This document shows, piece by piece, positions 10,204 through 21,944 of a stretch of 64,000 nucleotides of DNA (within the stretch, counting starts at the first letter, position 1; every line of letters starts with the position of its first letter). The translations under genes were made by a program, and so were the position numbers. The notes beneath the pieces are model-generated. The model searched no databases, was not told the origin of the DNA, and was given only the letters and a program-made list of their open reading frames with translations. The stretch is from Pseudomonadota bacterium. Lineage in GTDB: Bacteria > Myxococcota_A > UBA9160 > SZUA-336. The stretch is taken from the NCBI GenBank assembly GCA_021295775.1, contig JAGWBS010000001.1:37608-101607 (forward strand), read 5' to 3'.

Positions 10204-11895
10204 ATGGCCAGCGAGACCGCAGCCGGGCGGAACTTCGTCCACCGCATCGTCGAAGAGCACAACGCCTCGGGACGCTTCGGCGGGGAGGTGGTGACGCGCT
10301 TTCCGCCCGAGCCGAACGGCTACCTGCACGTCGGGCACGTCAAGGCGATCGCGCTGGACTTCGGTACGGCCGAGGCCTATGGCGGGCGCTGCCACCTGCG
10401 CTTCGACGACACCAACCCCAGCAAGGAAAACGACGAGTACGTGGATGCGATCCAGCGCGACGTGCGCTGGCTGGGCTTCGACTGGGGCAAGCACCTCTAC
10501 TTCGCCTCCGACCACTTCGAGCAGCTCTACGAACTGGCGCGCCAACTGATCCGCGACGGCCACGCCTATGTCTGCGAGCTGAGCCCCGAGGAGATCGGCG
10601 AGTACCGCGGCCAGCCGACGCGCCCCGGCCGCCCCAGCCCCTGGCGCGAGCGCCCGCCCGAGGAGAGCCTGGATCTGTTCGCGCGCATGCGCGCCGGCGA
10701 GTTCCCGGACGGCTCGCGCACTCTGCGCGCCCGGATCGACGTGGACTCGCCCAACATGAACCTGCGCGATCCGGTGCTGTACCGCATCCAGCACGTGCGC
10801 CACCATCGAACGGGCGACGCCTGGCCGATCTATCCGATGTACGACTTCACCCACCCGCTTTCGGATTCGATCGAGGGGGTGACGCACTCGCTGTGCTCGC
10901 TGGAGTTCGAGAATCATCGGCCGCTCTACGACTGGGTGCTCGACCGGCTCGGCGTCCACCACCCGCAGCAGATCGAGTTCGGCCGCCTGAACCTCGAGTA
11001 CACGCTGATGAGCAAGCGCAAGCTGGGCGAGCTGGTGGCCAGCGGGCAGGTGGACGGCTGGGACGACCCGCGCCTGCCGACGATCTCGGGCCTGCGCCGG
11101 CGCGGCTTCACGCCGGCGTCGGTGCGCGCCTTCGTCGAGCGCGTGGGCATGGGCCGCAAGGACGACGCCACGGTCGAGTGGGCGCTGCTGGAGCACTGCG
11201 CGCGCGAAGACCTCAACCGCACCTCGCAGCGCGCGCTGGCCGTGCTCGACCCGCTGCGGGTGGTGCTGACCAACTACCCCGAGGATCAGGTCGAGCACTT
11301 CGAGCTGGCCAACAACCCCGAGGACGCCTCGGCGGGGACGCGCTCGGTGCCGTTCGGGCGCGAGCTCTTCATCGAGCGCGACGACTTCCGCGAAGACCCC
11401 CCGCACAAGTTCTTCCGCCTGGCTCCCGGCCGCGAGGTGCGGCTGCGGGGCGCCTATCTCGTCACCTGTCAGGAGGTGGTGCGGGACGCGGACGGAAGCG
11501 TGGTCGAGCTGCGCTGCAGCTACGACCCCGAAACGCGCGGCGGGGACGCGCCCGACGGCCGCAAGGTCAAGGGCACCCTGCACTGGGTCTCCGCCGCCCA
11601 CGCTCTCGACGCGGAGGTGCGGCTGTACGACAAGCTCTTCAGCCATCCGCGTCCTGAAGATGCGGAAGTCGACTGGCGCCAGGCGATCGACCCCGCGTCG
11701 CTGGAGGCGCGCCGCGGCTGCAAACTCGAGCCGAGCCTGGCCAAAGCCAAGCCCGGCGACCGCTTTCAGTTCGAGCGGCTCGGCTACTTCTGCGTCGACC
11801 CGGGCAGCGCGCCGGGCGCGCCGGTCTTCAACCGCACCGTGACCCTGCGCGACACCTGGGCCAAGCTCGCGGCCCGCGGCGAAAAGCGCTCCTGA
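10204..11895 (+). CDS. glnS: Glutaminyl-tRNA synthetase (start may be 10183)
   Basis: [23 protein letters not shown]...[39 protein letters not shown] motif. Confidence 0.94.
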   Translation: MASETAAGRNFVHRIVEEHNASGRFGGEVVTRFPPEPNGYLHVGHVKAIALDFGTAEAYGGRCHLRFDDTNPSKENDEYVDAIQRDVRWLGFDWGKHLYFASDHFEQLYELARQLIRDGHAYVCELSPEEIGEYRGQPTRPGRPSPWRERPPEESLDLFARMRAGEFPDGSRTLRARIDVDSPNMNLRDPVLYRIQHVRHHRTGDAWPIYPMYDFTHPLSDSIEGVTHSLCSLEFENHRPLYDWVLDRLGVHHPQQIEFGRLNLEYTLMSKRKLGELVASGQVDGWDDPRLPTISGLRRRGFTPASVRAFVERVGMGRKDDATVEWALLEHCAREDLNRTSQRALAVLDPLRVVLTNYPEDQVEHFELANNPEDASAGTRSVPFGRELFIERDDFREDPPHKFFRLAPGREVRLRGAYLVTCQEVVRDADGSVVELRCSYDPETRGGDAPDGRKVKGTLHWVSAAHALDAEVRLYDKLFSHPRPEDAEVDWRQAIDPASLEARRGCKLEPSLAKAKPGDRFQFERLGYFCVDPGSAPGAPVFNRTVTLRDTWAKLAARGEKRS

Positions 11896-11902
11896 AGCTC
11901 CG

Positions 11903-14824
11903 CTACTCGACCTTGCGCAAGAGCACCCGCTGGCCGGTCTCCATCCGGATCAGCAGGCCAGTCACTTTGCCGCGCTCGTCCTGCTGGAACTCGAAGCGCG
12001 TCCCCAGCGGATCGCTCCGGGGCCGGTAGCCGTCGTCGCCGTCGGGATCGAGCGGTCCCTCGCCCTGTCCCATCGAAGAGACCAGAAGCCGGTCCGCCTC
12101 GCGCCGCACGCGCATCACGACCGGCATAACGTCCATCTGGTAGCGGCCGACGAAAGCGTCGAGCCGATGGTCGACCGGCTCCTTCAACAGCTCCCCGACC
12201 GTCCACGGCCGGCGGCGGCCCGCGGTCGCGGCCCGGACCTCCGCCACGCGCTCGGGCTCGACCGGCGCGCCCTTCTGACCCCAGCTCCGCCGCAGCAAGG
12301 TCAGTAGTCCAGCGAGCGCCTCGTCGTCGAGCGCGGGATCGGCCGCGTGGCCGGGCATCGCCATGTCCCAACGCTCCCCGGCGACCTCGATCGGTCCTTC
12401 GATGCCCTGCAGGACGATCCGGATCAGCCAGCCGTCCGAATCGTTCACCCACGGCGAGCCGACCAGCGCCGGCGCGAGCGCCGGCAGCCCGCGCCCTTCG
12501 GGTCCGTGACACGCGCCGCAGACCGGATACAGAGCTTCCGCAGCCCGCATCCGCGCGAGCTGAGCCTCGCTCATCGCCACCGGTCCAGCGGGACGTTCGT
12601 CGCCGGGCCAGGTGACCGCCTGGCGGGCGGCTCTCAGGGACGCCCGCAGCGCGGGATCCGAGCTTTCCCCGCCGTCGAAGAGAGGATGGACACCGGCCAG
12701 CTTCACGGGCTCGTAGCCGCCCGCTCGGGCCACCCGTACGATGCCCTCGAGCATGGCGCGCTTGCGCCACAGCGACTCCTCGTTCCCGGGCTGTTCTGCG
12801 ATGTAGTCCAAGAGTCCGGAAATCCCCGCGGCGGGATCTTCCGTCTCGCCCAGGCGCACGAAGGCCGCGCGCGCCAGCTCGCTCACCAGCGCCGCCCCGT
12901 CCGCGCTCTCGCGGCGCCAGTCGGGATCGCGGCCGAGGTCGTCGAGCCAGAGCGTCTCCCGGCCGGCGCTGCCGCTGATCAGCGCCTGCCTGAAATGCGC
13001 CTCCGAGCCCTCCGCCTCCCCGAAGCTCTCTCGGTGCAGCAGGGCCAGCATCGCCGCGCGCACGCTCGACTCGTCGCTGGCAGCCGCCAGAGTGAACATC
13101 GCGTGCAGCCGCACGCCCGCGTCGGGGTCCCGCGCGCAGGCCAGATAGGCTTCCCTCAGCGCGGCGCGGCCGGGACCGGCCAGACGTTCCTCGCCAGTGC
13201 GCAGGGCCGCGATCCGCACCTCCGGGTCGGGGTCGTCCAACGCGCGCAGCAGCGTCGCGTCGTCCACTCCGCCGAGATCCCGCAAGGTCCACAACGCGTG
13301 CACGCGCCCGAGGGGACTGTGGGCCGCGAGCTCCCTCAGCAGCGGCAGCGAGGCGGGATCCGACGTCTCGACCAGCAGCCGCTGGGCGGTGTCCCTCCAC
13401 CAGCCGGCGGGATGCGACAGCGCTTCGACCCGCTGGCGCGTCGAGGCGCGATCGAGCCGGGGCGCGGCGCGCCGAATCGGCGCGTCCTCGCGGACCACGC
13501 GGTAGATCCGTCCCAGGCCGACCGGCTCGTCCAGCCCCCGCGCTTCGATCTGGGCGCGCAGGTAGTCGCTGATGAAGAAGCCGTGCTGCACGATCCCGCG
13601 GTACATGTCGATCACGTACAGGGCGCCGTCGGGCCCGACCGCGGCGTTGACCGGGCGGAAACGCTCGTCGGTCGAGGCCAGGAACTCGCGCTCTCCCCAA
13701 TCCGGATCCGGGTAGAGCCGGTGCTCGACCCGCAGCCCGATGCCGGCGGGCCGCGGCCGGAACTGCGCCACGACGTTGCCGCCGGGCTCGGGCACGAACA
13801 CGTCGCCGGCGTACTCCGGCCCGTACTGGTCGCCCCGCAGAACCGCCACCCCGCTGACGGCCGTGGCGCGCGCCAGCCGTCCGTCGTCGCGCAGCTCGCC
13901 GGGACGGTAGCCGCGGGTGACCCCCGGGTTGACGCGCACCGGGAACACCGGCTCGGACGGCGTCAGGTCGACCGTCAGGCCGATCGCCAGACCTCGCGCG
14001 GGACGCGTGAGCGGATGCCGCTGAAGGAATTCGGATGGATACAGATCGACGGCCAGGAACTGCGAGTTGTTGTTGGTGTACAGCCGCCCCCGGTCGTCCT
14101 GGGAGATGCCCCACTGCCCGCGAAAGGCGGTCGGTTGCACCTGCAGCTCGCCGTCCCGGAAGCGGTAGCGGAGACTCGACTTGGCGTTGTAGATCCAGCC
14201 GTCCAAGGCCCACATCAGGCCGTTGTCGATGTGCTCCAGGTTGCCCGCCGGATCGCCGTACTCGCCCACGCGGCGCTTGCGCTCGCACACTCCGTCGTCG
14301 TCCGCGTCCTGGCAGAACCAAAGATTCGGCGGCTCGCCCACCAGCAGACCGCCCTCGACCGCGGCGACCGCGCGCGGCAGGACCAGCCCGTCGAGCGCCA
14401 CGCGGCTGCGGTCCATGCGGCCGTCCGCGTCCGTGTCCTCCAGCACCACCACGCGCCCGACCGGTTCGTCTTCGCCCTCGCCTTCGATGTTGGGCATGAA
14501 TCCGCGCATCTCGACCGCGTACAGGCGCCCGTGCGCATCCCAGGCGACCGCCACCGGATCGACCACCAGCGGCTCGGCCGCGACCAGCTCGACCCGGAAG
14601 CCCGGCGCCGTGCGCAAGCTCCGCAGCGCTTGGTCCGGCGAGAGCACGGGCGCGGGGGGGATCCGCAGATCGCGCAGCGGCTCCGGCAGCCGCGTGGGCC
14701 CGCCGGGCGCGACCGGGCTCGGCGTCGTGTCCCGCTCGCCCTGTTGGGCCCCAACGTCCCAGGGCATGGCAGCGCAGCACAGGGCGAGCAGCGCGGCGAG
14801 CAGCCGAGGGAGCACGTCGATCAT
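11903..14824 (-). CDS. PVC-type heme-binding / sorbosone-dehydrogenase-like protein with HEAT-like region and C-terminal cytochrome c
   Basis: AEPLVVDPVAVAWDAHGRLYAVEMRGF; DMYRGIVQHGFFISDYLRAQIEARGLDEPVGLGRIYRV; YPVCGACHGPEGRGLPALAPALVGS (CxxCH). Confidence 0.82.
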   Translation of the reverse strand: MIDVLPRLLAALLALCCAAMPWDVGAQQGERDTTPSPVAPGGPTRLPEPLRDLRIPPAPVLSPDQALRSLRTAPGFRVELVAAEPLVVDPVAVAWDAHGRLYAVEMRGFMPNIEGEGEDEPVGRVVVLEDTDADGRMDRSRVALDGLVLPRAVAAVEGGLLVGEPPNLWFCQDADDDGVCERKRRVGEYGDPAGNLEHIDNGLMWALDGWIYNAKSSLRYRFRDGELQVQPTAFRGQWGISQDDRGRLYTNNNSQFLAVDLYPSEFLQRHPLTRPARGLAIGLTVDLTPSEPVFPVRVNPGVTRGYRPGELRDDGRLARATAVSGVAVLRGDQYGPEYAGDVFVPEPGGNVVAQFRPRPAGIGLRVEHRLYPDPDWGEREFLASTDERFRPVNAAVGPDGALYVIDMYRGIVQHGFFISDYLRAQIEARGLDEPVGLGRIYRVVREDAPIRRAAPRLDRASTRQRVEALSHPAGWWRDTAQRLLVETSDPASLPLLRELAAHSPLGRVHALWTLRDLGGVDDATLLRALDDPDPEVRIAALRTGEERLAGPGRAALREAYLACARDPDAGVRLHAMFTLAAASDESSVRAAMLALLHRESFGEAEGSEAHFRQALISGSAGRETLWLDDLGRDPDWRRESADGAALVSELARAAFVRLGETEDPAAGISGLLDYIAEQPGNEESLWRKRAMLEGIVRVARAGGYEPVKLAGVHPLFDGGESSDPALRASLRAARQAVTWPGDERPAGPVAMSEAQLARMRAAEALYPVCGACHGPEGRGLPALAPALVGSPWVNDSDGWLIRIVLQGIEGPIEVAGERWDMAMPGHAADPALDDEALAGLLTLLRRSWGQKGAPVEPERVAEVRAATAGRRRPWTVGELLKEPVDHRLDAFVGRYQMDVMPVVMRVRREADRLLVSSMGQGEGPLDPDGDDGYRPRSDPLGTRFEFQQDERGKVTGLLIRMETGQRVLLRKVE

Positions 14825-14851
14825 GCGGCCGAGCCTATCGAAAACGCCGTC

Positions 14852-15628
14852 TCAGCGGCCTTTGAAGCGCGGCTCGCGCTTTTCCAGGAAGGCGCGCAGT
14901 CCCTCGGCCTTGTCCTCGGTGCCCAGCAGCGCGCCCTGCGCGAACTTCTCCAGCGCCAGCCCCGCGCCGAGGCTGCCCTCCATGCCGTAGTTGACCATCG
15001 CCTTCATGAACACCGGCACGAACGGCGCGTAGCCGGCGATGTGGTCGGCCATCTCGCGGACTTCGGGCAGCAGCCGCTCGGGCTCGACCAGCCGGCTGAC
15101 CAGCCCCAGCGCCAGGGCGCGCTCGGCGTCGAGCCTCTGGCCCATGACCAGCATCTCCATCGCCCAGGTGCGGCCGACGATGCGCGGCAGGCGCTGCGTC
15201 GCGCCCCCGCCGGGAATGATCCCGAGCCGCCCCTCCGGCGTGGCGAACGAGGCATTTCTAGTCGCGACCCGCAGGTCGCAGCCCAGCGCCACCTCCAGCC
15301 CCCCGCCGAAGCAGATCCCGTTGACCGCCGCGATGGTCGGCTTGGGACAGCGCTGCAGCTTCTCGGCGATGCCCTGAACCAGCGGCTCCATCGCCTGCTT
15401 CAGGTCCCGGTGCTCGACCTCGCTCAGGTCCGACCCCGAGGCGAACGCCTTGGGACCCGCACCGGTCACCGCGATCGCGCGCACGCGCTCGTCCGCGCCC
15501 GCCTCGTCCACCGCCCGGTGCAGCTCGCTCAAGGTGTCCAGCGAGATCGCGTTGAGCACGTCGGGCCGATTGATCGTGATCAGCGCCAGCGGCCCTTCGA
15601 CTTCGTAGAGCAGTTCTCGATACGCCAC
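14852..15628 (-). CDS. Enoyl-CoA hydratase/isomerase family protein
   Basis: GPLALITINRPDVLNAISLDTLSEL; KPTIAAVNGICFGGGLEVALGCDLRVATRNASFATPEGRLGIIPGGGATQRLPRIVG. Confidence 0.93.
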   Translation of the reverse strand: MAYRELLYEVEGPLALITINRPDVLNAISLDTLSELHRAVDEAGADERVRAIAVTGAGPKAFASGSDLSEVEHRDLKQAMEPLVQGIAEKLQRCPKPTIAAVNGICFGGGLEVALGCDLRVATRNASFATPEGRLGIIPGGGATQRLPRIVGRTWAMEMLVMGQRLDAERALALGLVSRLVEPERLLPEVREMADHIAGYAPFVPVFMKAMVNYGMEGSLGAGLALEKFAQGALLGTEDKAEGLRAFLEKREPRFKGR

Positions 15629-15839
15629 GGATTACCCGCTATCCGAGGGCGGTCACACCGCCCGGAGCCGCCGGCACTCTAGCAGAGCCGTCGAAAAGCG
15701 CGTCAGACCCCAACCGGGCCGTGAGCCGCCGTACGAGAAGCGGTCCGAGCGGGAGTACGACGGCCAGGAGCGCACCGATTCCGCAGGAATGGATGGGGCC
15801 GACCGGAACCTCTCCTTCCGGGAAGGAAACTCCCCAGAG

Positions 15840-16661
15840 CTAGTCGCCGGCCCGGTCGAGGGCGCGGCGCAGGGCGGAGAATCGCGCTTCGATGAGCTCG
15901 CGGAAGGCGGGGTGGGTGACGATGTAGGGCTCGTCGGCGCGCAGGGCGGGGATCAAGTTGCGGATGGCGTGGTCGGGCTCGACCATCGGTTCGCCGGACA
16001 TGTCGCGGCCGACGAAGGCCACGTCCTCGTCGGTGAAGGCGGGCGCTTCCAGCCCGGCGGGCTTGGCGGCGGCGCTGCTCTGCAGGTGGGTGGTGTACAT
16101 GCCGCCGGGGATCAGGGCGCTGACGCCGATGCCCTCTTCGGCCAGCTCCAGGCGCAGCGTCTCGGCGTAGGACAGCAGCGCGCTCTTGCTGGCGTTGTAG
16201 ACGCCCACGCGGGGCGAGACGTGCAGCGCACCGGTCGATGAGGTGAAAAGCACGTGTGCCTCTTCGCCCGCGCGGAGCTGCGGCAGGAAGGCGTTCACGC
16301 AGGCGACCGCGCCGAACACGTTGACGCCGAAGACCCAGCGCCACTCGTCCAGGGAGAGCCGCTCGACCGGCCCGAACTGCTGGACGCCCACGTTGGGGCA
16401 GAGCAGGGCACAGGTTCCCAGCTCGTCCGCGACGCTTTCCGCCAGCGCCGCGATCGAGGCCGGCTCGCCGACGTCGACCGCGAAGGCGCGCGCGTTCCTC
16501 CCGTTCTGCCGCAACCCGGCGGCGACCTCCCGCGCGCCTTGCAAGTCGATGTCGGCCAGCGCCACGGCCATGCCCTCCGCGGCCAGCCGGCGGGCCAGGG
16601 CGGCGCCGAGCCCCGAGGCGGCTCCGGTGACGACGGCGACGCGGCCGGTGAAGCGCTGCAT
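15840..16661 (-). CDS. SDR family oxidoreductase
   Basis: GRVAVVTGAASGLGAALARRLAAEGMAVALADID; GVYNASKSALLSYAETLRLEL. Confidence 0.9.
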   Translation of the reverse strand: MQRFTGRVAVVTGAASGLGAALARRLAAEGMAVALADIDLQGAREVAAGLRQNGRNARAFAVDVGEPASIAALAESVADELGTCALLCPNVGVQQFGPVERLSLDEWRWVFGVNVFGAVACVNAFLPQLRAGEEAHVLFTSSTGALHVSPRVGVYNASKSALLSYAETLRLELAEEGIGVSALIPGGMYTTHLQSSAAAKPAGLEAPAFTDEDVAFVGRDMSGEPMVEPDHAIRNLIPALRADEPYIVTHPAFRELIEARFSALRRALDRAGD

Positions 16662-16686
16662 CGGACGCGAACCTCCCGGGGGCTAG

Positions 16687-17907
<1,221 letters not shown>

Positions 17908-17925
17908 CCGTCTCCCTCCGGGTCC

Positions 17926-19014
17926 TCAGACCAGGGTCAGGGCTTCGAAGCCGGCGAAGCCGCCCGCGTTGCGCAGCAGCAGCTCCGGCAGGTACTCGCG
18001 CACGTAGCCGTGGCCGCCGAAGATCTGAACCGCCCCGTCGGCGGCCTCGAGCACCACGCGCTGGGCCTGCTGGGAGGCGAGCGCGGCTTCGCGGCGCGCG
18101 TCCTCTCCGCGGTCGAGCCGCCAGGCGGCTTCCCAGGTCAAAAGGCGCAGGCCGTCGATCTCGGTGGCCAGGTCGGCCAGCAGGAAGGCGATCGACTGGC
18201 GGGTGGCGATCGGCGCGCCGAAGGTCTCGCGCTGCTTGGCGTAGTCGCGCGCCAGCTCGAAGGCGGCCCGCGCGACCCCGGTGGCCAGCGCCGCCAGTCC
18301 CACCCGGCCGCGGGCCAGGATCGCGGCCACGTCCGACCCCGCGCCCTCGCCGAGCCGGGCCGAGCGCGGCAGGCGGACCGATTCCAACTGCAGTTCGACC
18401 AGCGGCAGCGCGCGCAGACCCATGTATTGCGCCGGCTCCGCCCGCAGCCCCTCGGCCTCCGCGTCGACCAGGAAGATCTGCGGACCGTCTTCGTCCTGCG
18501 CGACCACGCCGACGCAGGGCACGCCCTCCAGCCACGGCACCAGACACTTGACGCCGTCCAGCACGTAGCCTTTGCCCTCCGGGCGGGCGCGCGTCCGCGG
18601 CCGGAGAGCGTCCGAGTCGAAGCGCGGTTCGGCGACGGCCAGCGCTCCCGGACGGAAGTCCGGACCGGCCAGCCCGGGCAGGTAGCGCTGCTTCTGGGCG
18701 TCGCTGCCGTAATCCGCCAACGGCAGCGACAGCAGCAGGGGAGAGAGGATCGCGAGGGCGAGCGCCAGGTCGCCGCAGGCCAGCTCCTCGGCCATCAGCG
18801 CCTGGGTGACCGCGCTGCGGGCGCCGCCGCCCCCGCAGTCCTCGGGCAGGGCGTGGCTGGTCAGTCCCATTTCGTGCGCCTGCTGCAGAAGCTCGCCGGG
18901 GATGGCGCGATCCTCTTCACAGACGCGCGCCCGGGAACGGATCTCGCTCTGCGCGAACTGCGCCAGCGTTTCCAGGATGAGCTGCTGCTCTTCGTCGGGC
19001 TGCAGGTCGATCAG
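17926..19014 (-). CDS. Acyl-CoA dehydrogenase family protein (start uncertain; no in-frame ATG covers the N-terminal helix)
   Basis: ATG-initiated ORF begins at 18870 but in-frame upstream codons encode LIDLQPDEEQQLILETLAQFAQSEIRSRARVCEEDRAIPGELLQQAHE, an acyl-CoA dehydrogenase N-terminal helix. 19014 is an in-frame CTG. Confidence 0.75.
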   Translation of the reverse strand: MIDLQPDEEQQLILETLAQFAQSEIRSRARVCEEDRAIPGELLQQAHEMGLTSHALPEDCGGGGARSAVTQALMAEELACGDLALALAILSPLLLSLPLADYGSDAQKQRYLPGLAGPDFRPGALAVAEPRFDSDALRPRTRARPEGKGYVLDGVKCLVPWLEGVPCVGVVAQDEDGPQIFLVDAEAEGLRAEPAQYMGLRALPLVELQLESVRLPRSARLGEGAGSDVAAILARGRVGLAALATGVARAAFELARDYAKQRETFGAPIATRQSIAFLLADLATEIDGLRLLTWEAAWRLDRGEDARREAALASQQAQRVVLEAADGAVQIFGGHGYVREYLPELLLRNAGGFAGFEALTLV

Positions 19015-19113
19015 AGAGCGCGTTCCCCACCCCGTGCGGGACGCGAGTCTACCATGCGGCCCCCGCGGCTCCGGCCGATGAAGACCGCAGATCCGGCCCC
19101 TCCGAACCCCGGT

Positions 19114-19794
19114 TCAGGGCTGCCGCTGCGGGCCCTCCACGCGCGCGGGGGGCGCGGCGCGGCGCGGCCCGTCGTGCATCCATTCCGCCACGACCATGCG
19201 GGCCTGGGCGCGCACCGTCCGTTTGCCCTCGGCGCGGATCTCGCAGAAGGCGCGCGCCTCGCGCTCCCCTCCGCCGCGCTCGCACCAGCCTTCCAGGCTC
19301 AGCTCCCGGTACAGGGGCGTGGGGCGCCGGTAGAGGACTTCGATCGAAGCGGTCAGGCCGCGCAGGCCGGCGGCGCGCGCGGCCAGGGCGACGAGCTGGT
19401 CGCAGATCATGGCCGTCACGCCTCCGTGGGCGAAGCCCGCCGGGCCCACGAACTTCTTGCTCAGCACGGCGGTGCCGTACACCCGCCCTTCGCGCAGCTC
19501 GACCCGCACCTCCGGCCGGATCGGGTTCAGGTCCCCGATGATGGGGCTCAGCGGCATCGCGTGGTGCGGGCGGTCGTAGTCGCGCTGCTTGGGCAGCAGG
19601 CCCGAGTAGGGCCCGTCGTGCTGTTCGCGGGCCAGCTCGGCCGTCAGCGACTCGACGCGCCGGGTGGCCGCCTCCACCTCGCCGGGCGCCAGGTCGGTGC
19701 AGACCGCGACGTCGGTCAGGCGGCGCAGGGCGGTGGCCAGGTTCTTCATGGCTTCGCGCCGCGCCTCGCGCAGGCTCTCCCGATCTGGGCTCAT
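19114..19794 (-). CDS. PaaI-like hotdog-fold thioesterase
   Basis: GPAGFAHGGVTAMICDQLVALAARAAGLRGLTASIEVLYRRPTPLYRELSLEG. Confidence 0.82.
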   Translation of the reverse strand: MSPDRESLREARREAMKNLATALRRLTDVAVCTDLAPGEVEAATRRVESLTAELAREQHDGPYSGLLPKQRDYDRPHHAMPLSPIIGDLNPIRPEVRVELREGRVYGTAVLSKKFVGPAGFAHGGVTAMICDQLVALAARAAGLRGLTASIEVLYRRPTPLYRELSLEGWCERGGGEREARAFCEIRAEGKRTVRAQARMVVAEWMHDGPRRAAPPARVEGPQRQP

Positions 19795-19919
19795 GCGACC
19801 TCCGGGCCGGCCCGGAACAGGGCCGGCGGCCGCCTATAATAGCCACGCCCCAGGGGGGCCTCCGCGGGGACTCCAGTGCAGACCCGGCCGCGGACGGGAT
19901 GGTGGAGCGGAAGGCGAGC

Positions 19920-20255
19920 ATGGTGCGGCGAGAGGGACGCTTTCGCATCGGGCAGGTGGTCAAGCACCGCGTGTATCCGTTCCGCGGCGTGATCTTCGAC
20001 GTGGACCCGGAGTTCGCCAACACCGAGGAGTGGTGGGAGTCGATCCCCGAGGACGTGCGGCCCCGCAAGGACCAGCCCTACTACCACCTGCTGGCCGAGA
20101 ACGCGACCAGCTACTACGTGGCCTACGTCTCGGAGCAGAACCTGCTGCCCGACGATTCGGACGAGCCCGTCGGCCACCCGCAGGTCGGCGACCTCTTCGG
20201 CGAGCTGAACGGCGGTTTCTACGAGCCCAAGCTGCACCACCGGCGGGCGCACTGA
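19920..20255 (+). CDS. hspQ: Heat shock protein HspQ
   Basis: FRIGQVVKHRVYPFRGVIFDVDPEFANTEEWWESIPEDVRPRKDQPYYHLLAENATSYYVAYVSEQNLLPD; a TATAAT hexamer lies upstream at 19835-19840. Confidence 0.9.
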   Translation: MVRREGRFRIGQVVKHRVYPFRGVIFDVDPEFANTEEWWESIPEDVRPRKDQPYYHLLAENATSYYVAYVSEQNLLPDDSDEPVGHPQVGDLFGELNGGFYEPKLHHRRAH

Positions 20256-20328
20256 CCCGCCGAGACGCGGGGCCGGGGGGCAGGTTACGATGCGCCGCGG
20301 GGCGCGCCGGCGCGCCCCGGAGAGGTGC

Positions 20329-21483
20329 ATGGCCCGAAACCCCCTGCACGACGTCTGCATCGCGGGCGTCTACAACACCCAGCAGGCGCGCGTCCTGGAG
20401 GGCGTGAACGAGGTCGAACTGCTGGTCGACGCGATGCGCGGCACGCTGGCGGACGCGGGCGTCGCCCCGCACGAGGTCGACGGCGTCAACGTCCGCTCCG
20501 CGGTGTGGAGAATCAACGCGCGCGAAGTCTCGCATTGGCTCGGCTGCTCGCCCAAGTGGAACGGCGGCGAGTTCGGCATCGCCGGCGTGCTGGAAGCCGC
20601 CGGCGCGATCGCCACCAGCCAGGCGTCGGTGGTGCTGATGGCCGACGCCCAGTGCGGGCAGTACACGGAACGCGCGCTGACCGCGCCCTGGACCCGGCCG
20701 ACCAACGAGTTCGTCGAGTGCTGGGGGCTGTACACCGCGGCGGAGTTCGCGCTGATCGCGCAGCGCCACATGGCCGTCTACGGCACCCGGCCCGAGGCGC
20801 TGGCGGAGGTGAGCGCCGCCATCCGCAGCAACGGCGCGATCAATCCCGACGCCGTGTACTACGGCCGTCCCTGCACGCCCGAGGACGTGCTCGCCTCGCG
20901 CATGGTGGCCGACCCGTTCCACCTGCTGGACTGCTGCATGACCTCCGAGGGCGGGGCGGGACTGCTGCTGACCACCGTCGAGCGCGCCCTGGACCTCGAC
21001 TGCGAGCCGATCTACATCCTGGGCGGGGGGCTGGACCGCTTCGGCATGTCCTACGTGATGGCGCCGGTCTACGACAAGTACGGCCTGGCGGGCCGGCGGG
21101 CGGCGCAGGATGCCTTCGAGCAGGGCGGGATCGGACCCCAGGACGTCGACGTGTGCGAGTTCTACGACCCCTTCTCCTTCGAGCTGATCCGCCAGTTCGA
21201 AGCCTTCGGGTTCTGCGACGAGGGCGAGGGCGGGGACTTCGTGATGGACGGCCGGGTGCGGATCGACGGCGACTTCCCGCTGTGCACCAACGGCGGCCTG
21301 ATGGCCTACAGCCACGCCGGCACCGCCCAGCTGCTCCAGAAGACCATCAGCGCCGTACTGCAGCTGCGCGGCAAGTACATCCCCGAACTCACGGTGCCGA
21401 ACGCCAAGATCGCCATGGCGACCAACGGCGGCGCGGGCGCGCTCTTCACCGACCTGATGATCGTGGGAAAGGAGCAGCCATGA
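20329..21483 (+). CDS. Thiolase family protein (acetyl-CoA acetyltransferase / lipid-transfer-like)
   Basis: GGAGLLLTTVERALDLD...VCEFYDPFSFELIRQFEAFGFC...LCTNGGLMAYSHAGTAQLLQ. Confidence 0.85.
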   Translation: MARNPLHDVCIAGVYNTQQARVLEGVNEVELLVDAMRGTLADAGVAPHEVDGVNVRSAVWRINAREVSHWLGCSPKWNGGEFGIAGVLEAAGAIATSQASVVLMADAQCGQYTERALTAPWTRPTNEFVECWGLYTAAEFALIAQRHMAVYGTRPEALAEVSAAIRSNGAINPDAVYYGRPCTPEDVLASRMVADPFHLLDCCMTSEGGAGLLLTTVERALDLDCEPIYILGGGLDRFGMSYVMAPVYDKYGLAGRRAAQDAFEQGGIGPQDVDVCEFYDPFSFELIRQFEAFGFCDEGEGGDFVMDGRVRIDGDFPLCTNGGLMAYSHAGTAQLLQKTISAVLQLRGKYIPELTVPNAKIAMATNGGAGALFTDLMIVGKEQP

Positions 21484-21890
21484 AGCCCCAGCGGGACACT
21501 CCCCTTCCCCGCCCGAACGTGCTGACCCGCCCGCACTGGGACGGCTGCCGCGAGGGCAAGCTCATGGTTCAGCGCTGCAACGACTGCGGGACGCACGTCT
21601 TCATTCCCACGCCGGTCTGCAGCTCCTGCATGTCCAGCGACATGCAGTGGGTGGAAACCAGCGGCAAGGGCCGCGTGTACAGCTTCACCACCGTCTGGCG
21701 CCCCCAGCGGCCGGAGTTCGAGGTTCCCTACAGCGTGGCGATCGTCGAGATGGAAGAGGGCTGGCACATGCTCAGCAACCTGATCGACCTGGAGCCGGAG
21801 GAAGTTAAAGTCGGGCTGGCCGTCGAGGTGGTGTTCCACGCCGCCTCCGACGAGATCACCCTGCCCTACTTCCGCCCCGCCGGCGCTTGA
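21480..21890 (+). CDS. Zn-ribbon/OB-fold (DUF35) protein
   Basis: LMVQRCNDCGTHVFIPTPVCSSCMSSDMQWVETSGKGRVYSFTTV; ATGA overlap with upstream thiolase. Confidence 0.9.
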   Translation: MKPQRDTPLPRPNVLTRPHWDGCREGKLMVQRCNDCGTHVFIPTPVCSSCMSSDMQWVETSGKGRVYSFTTVWRPQRPEFEVPYSVAIVEMEEGWHMLSNLIDLEPEEVKVGLAVEVVFHAASDEITLPYFRPAGA

Positions 21891-21944
21891 GAGCGGGTCA
21901 GGCCCTATCTAAGATTCCGCCCCCGCCGGCGGACAGGAGGTGAC

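Noticed and set aside
12347-15682. 1111-aa plus-strand ORF
   Set aside because: Antisense to the PVC-type heme protein and enoyl-CoA hydratase; low-complexity R/A/G/Q-rich translation without domain signatures.
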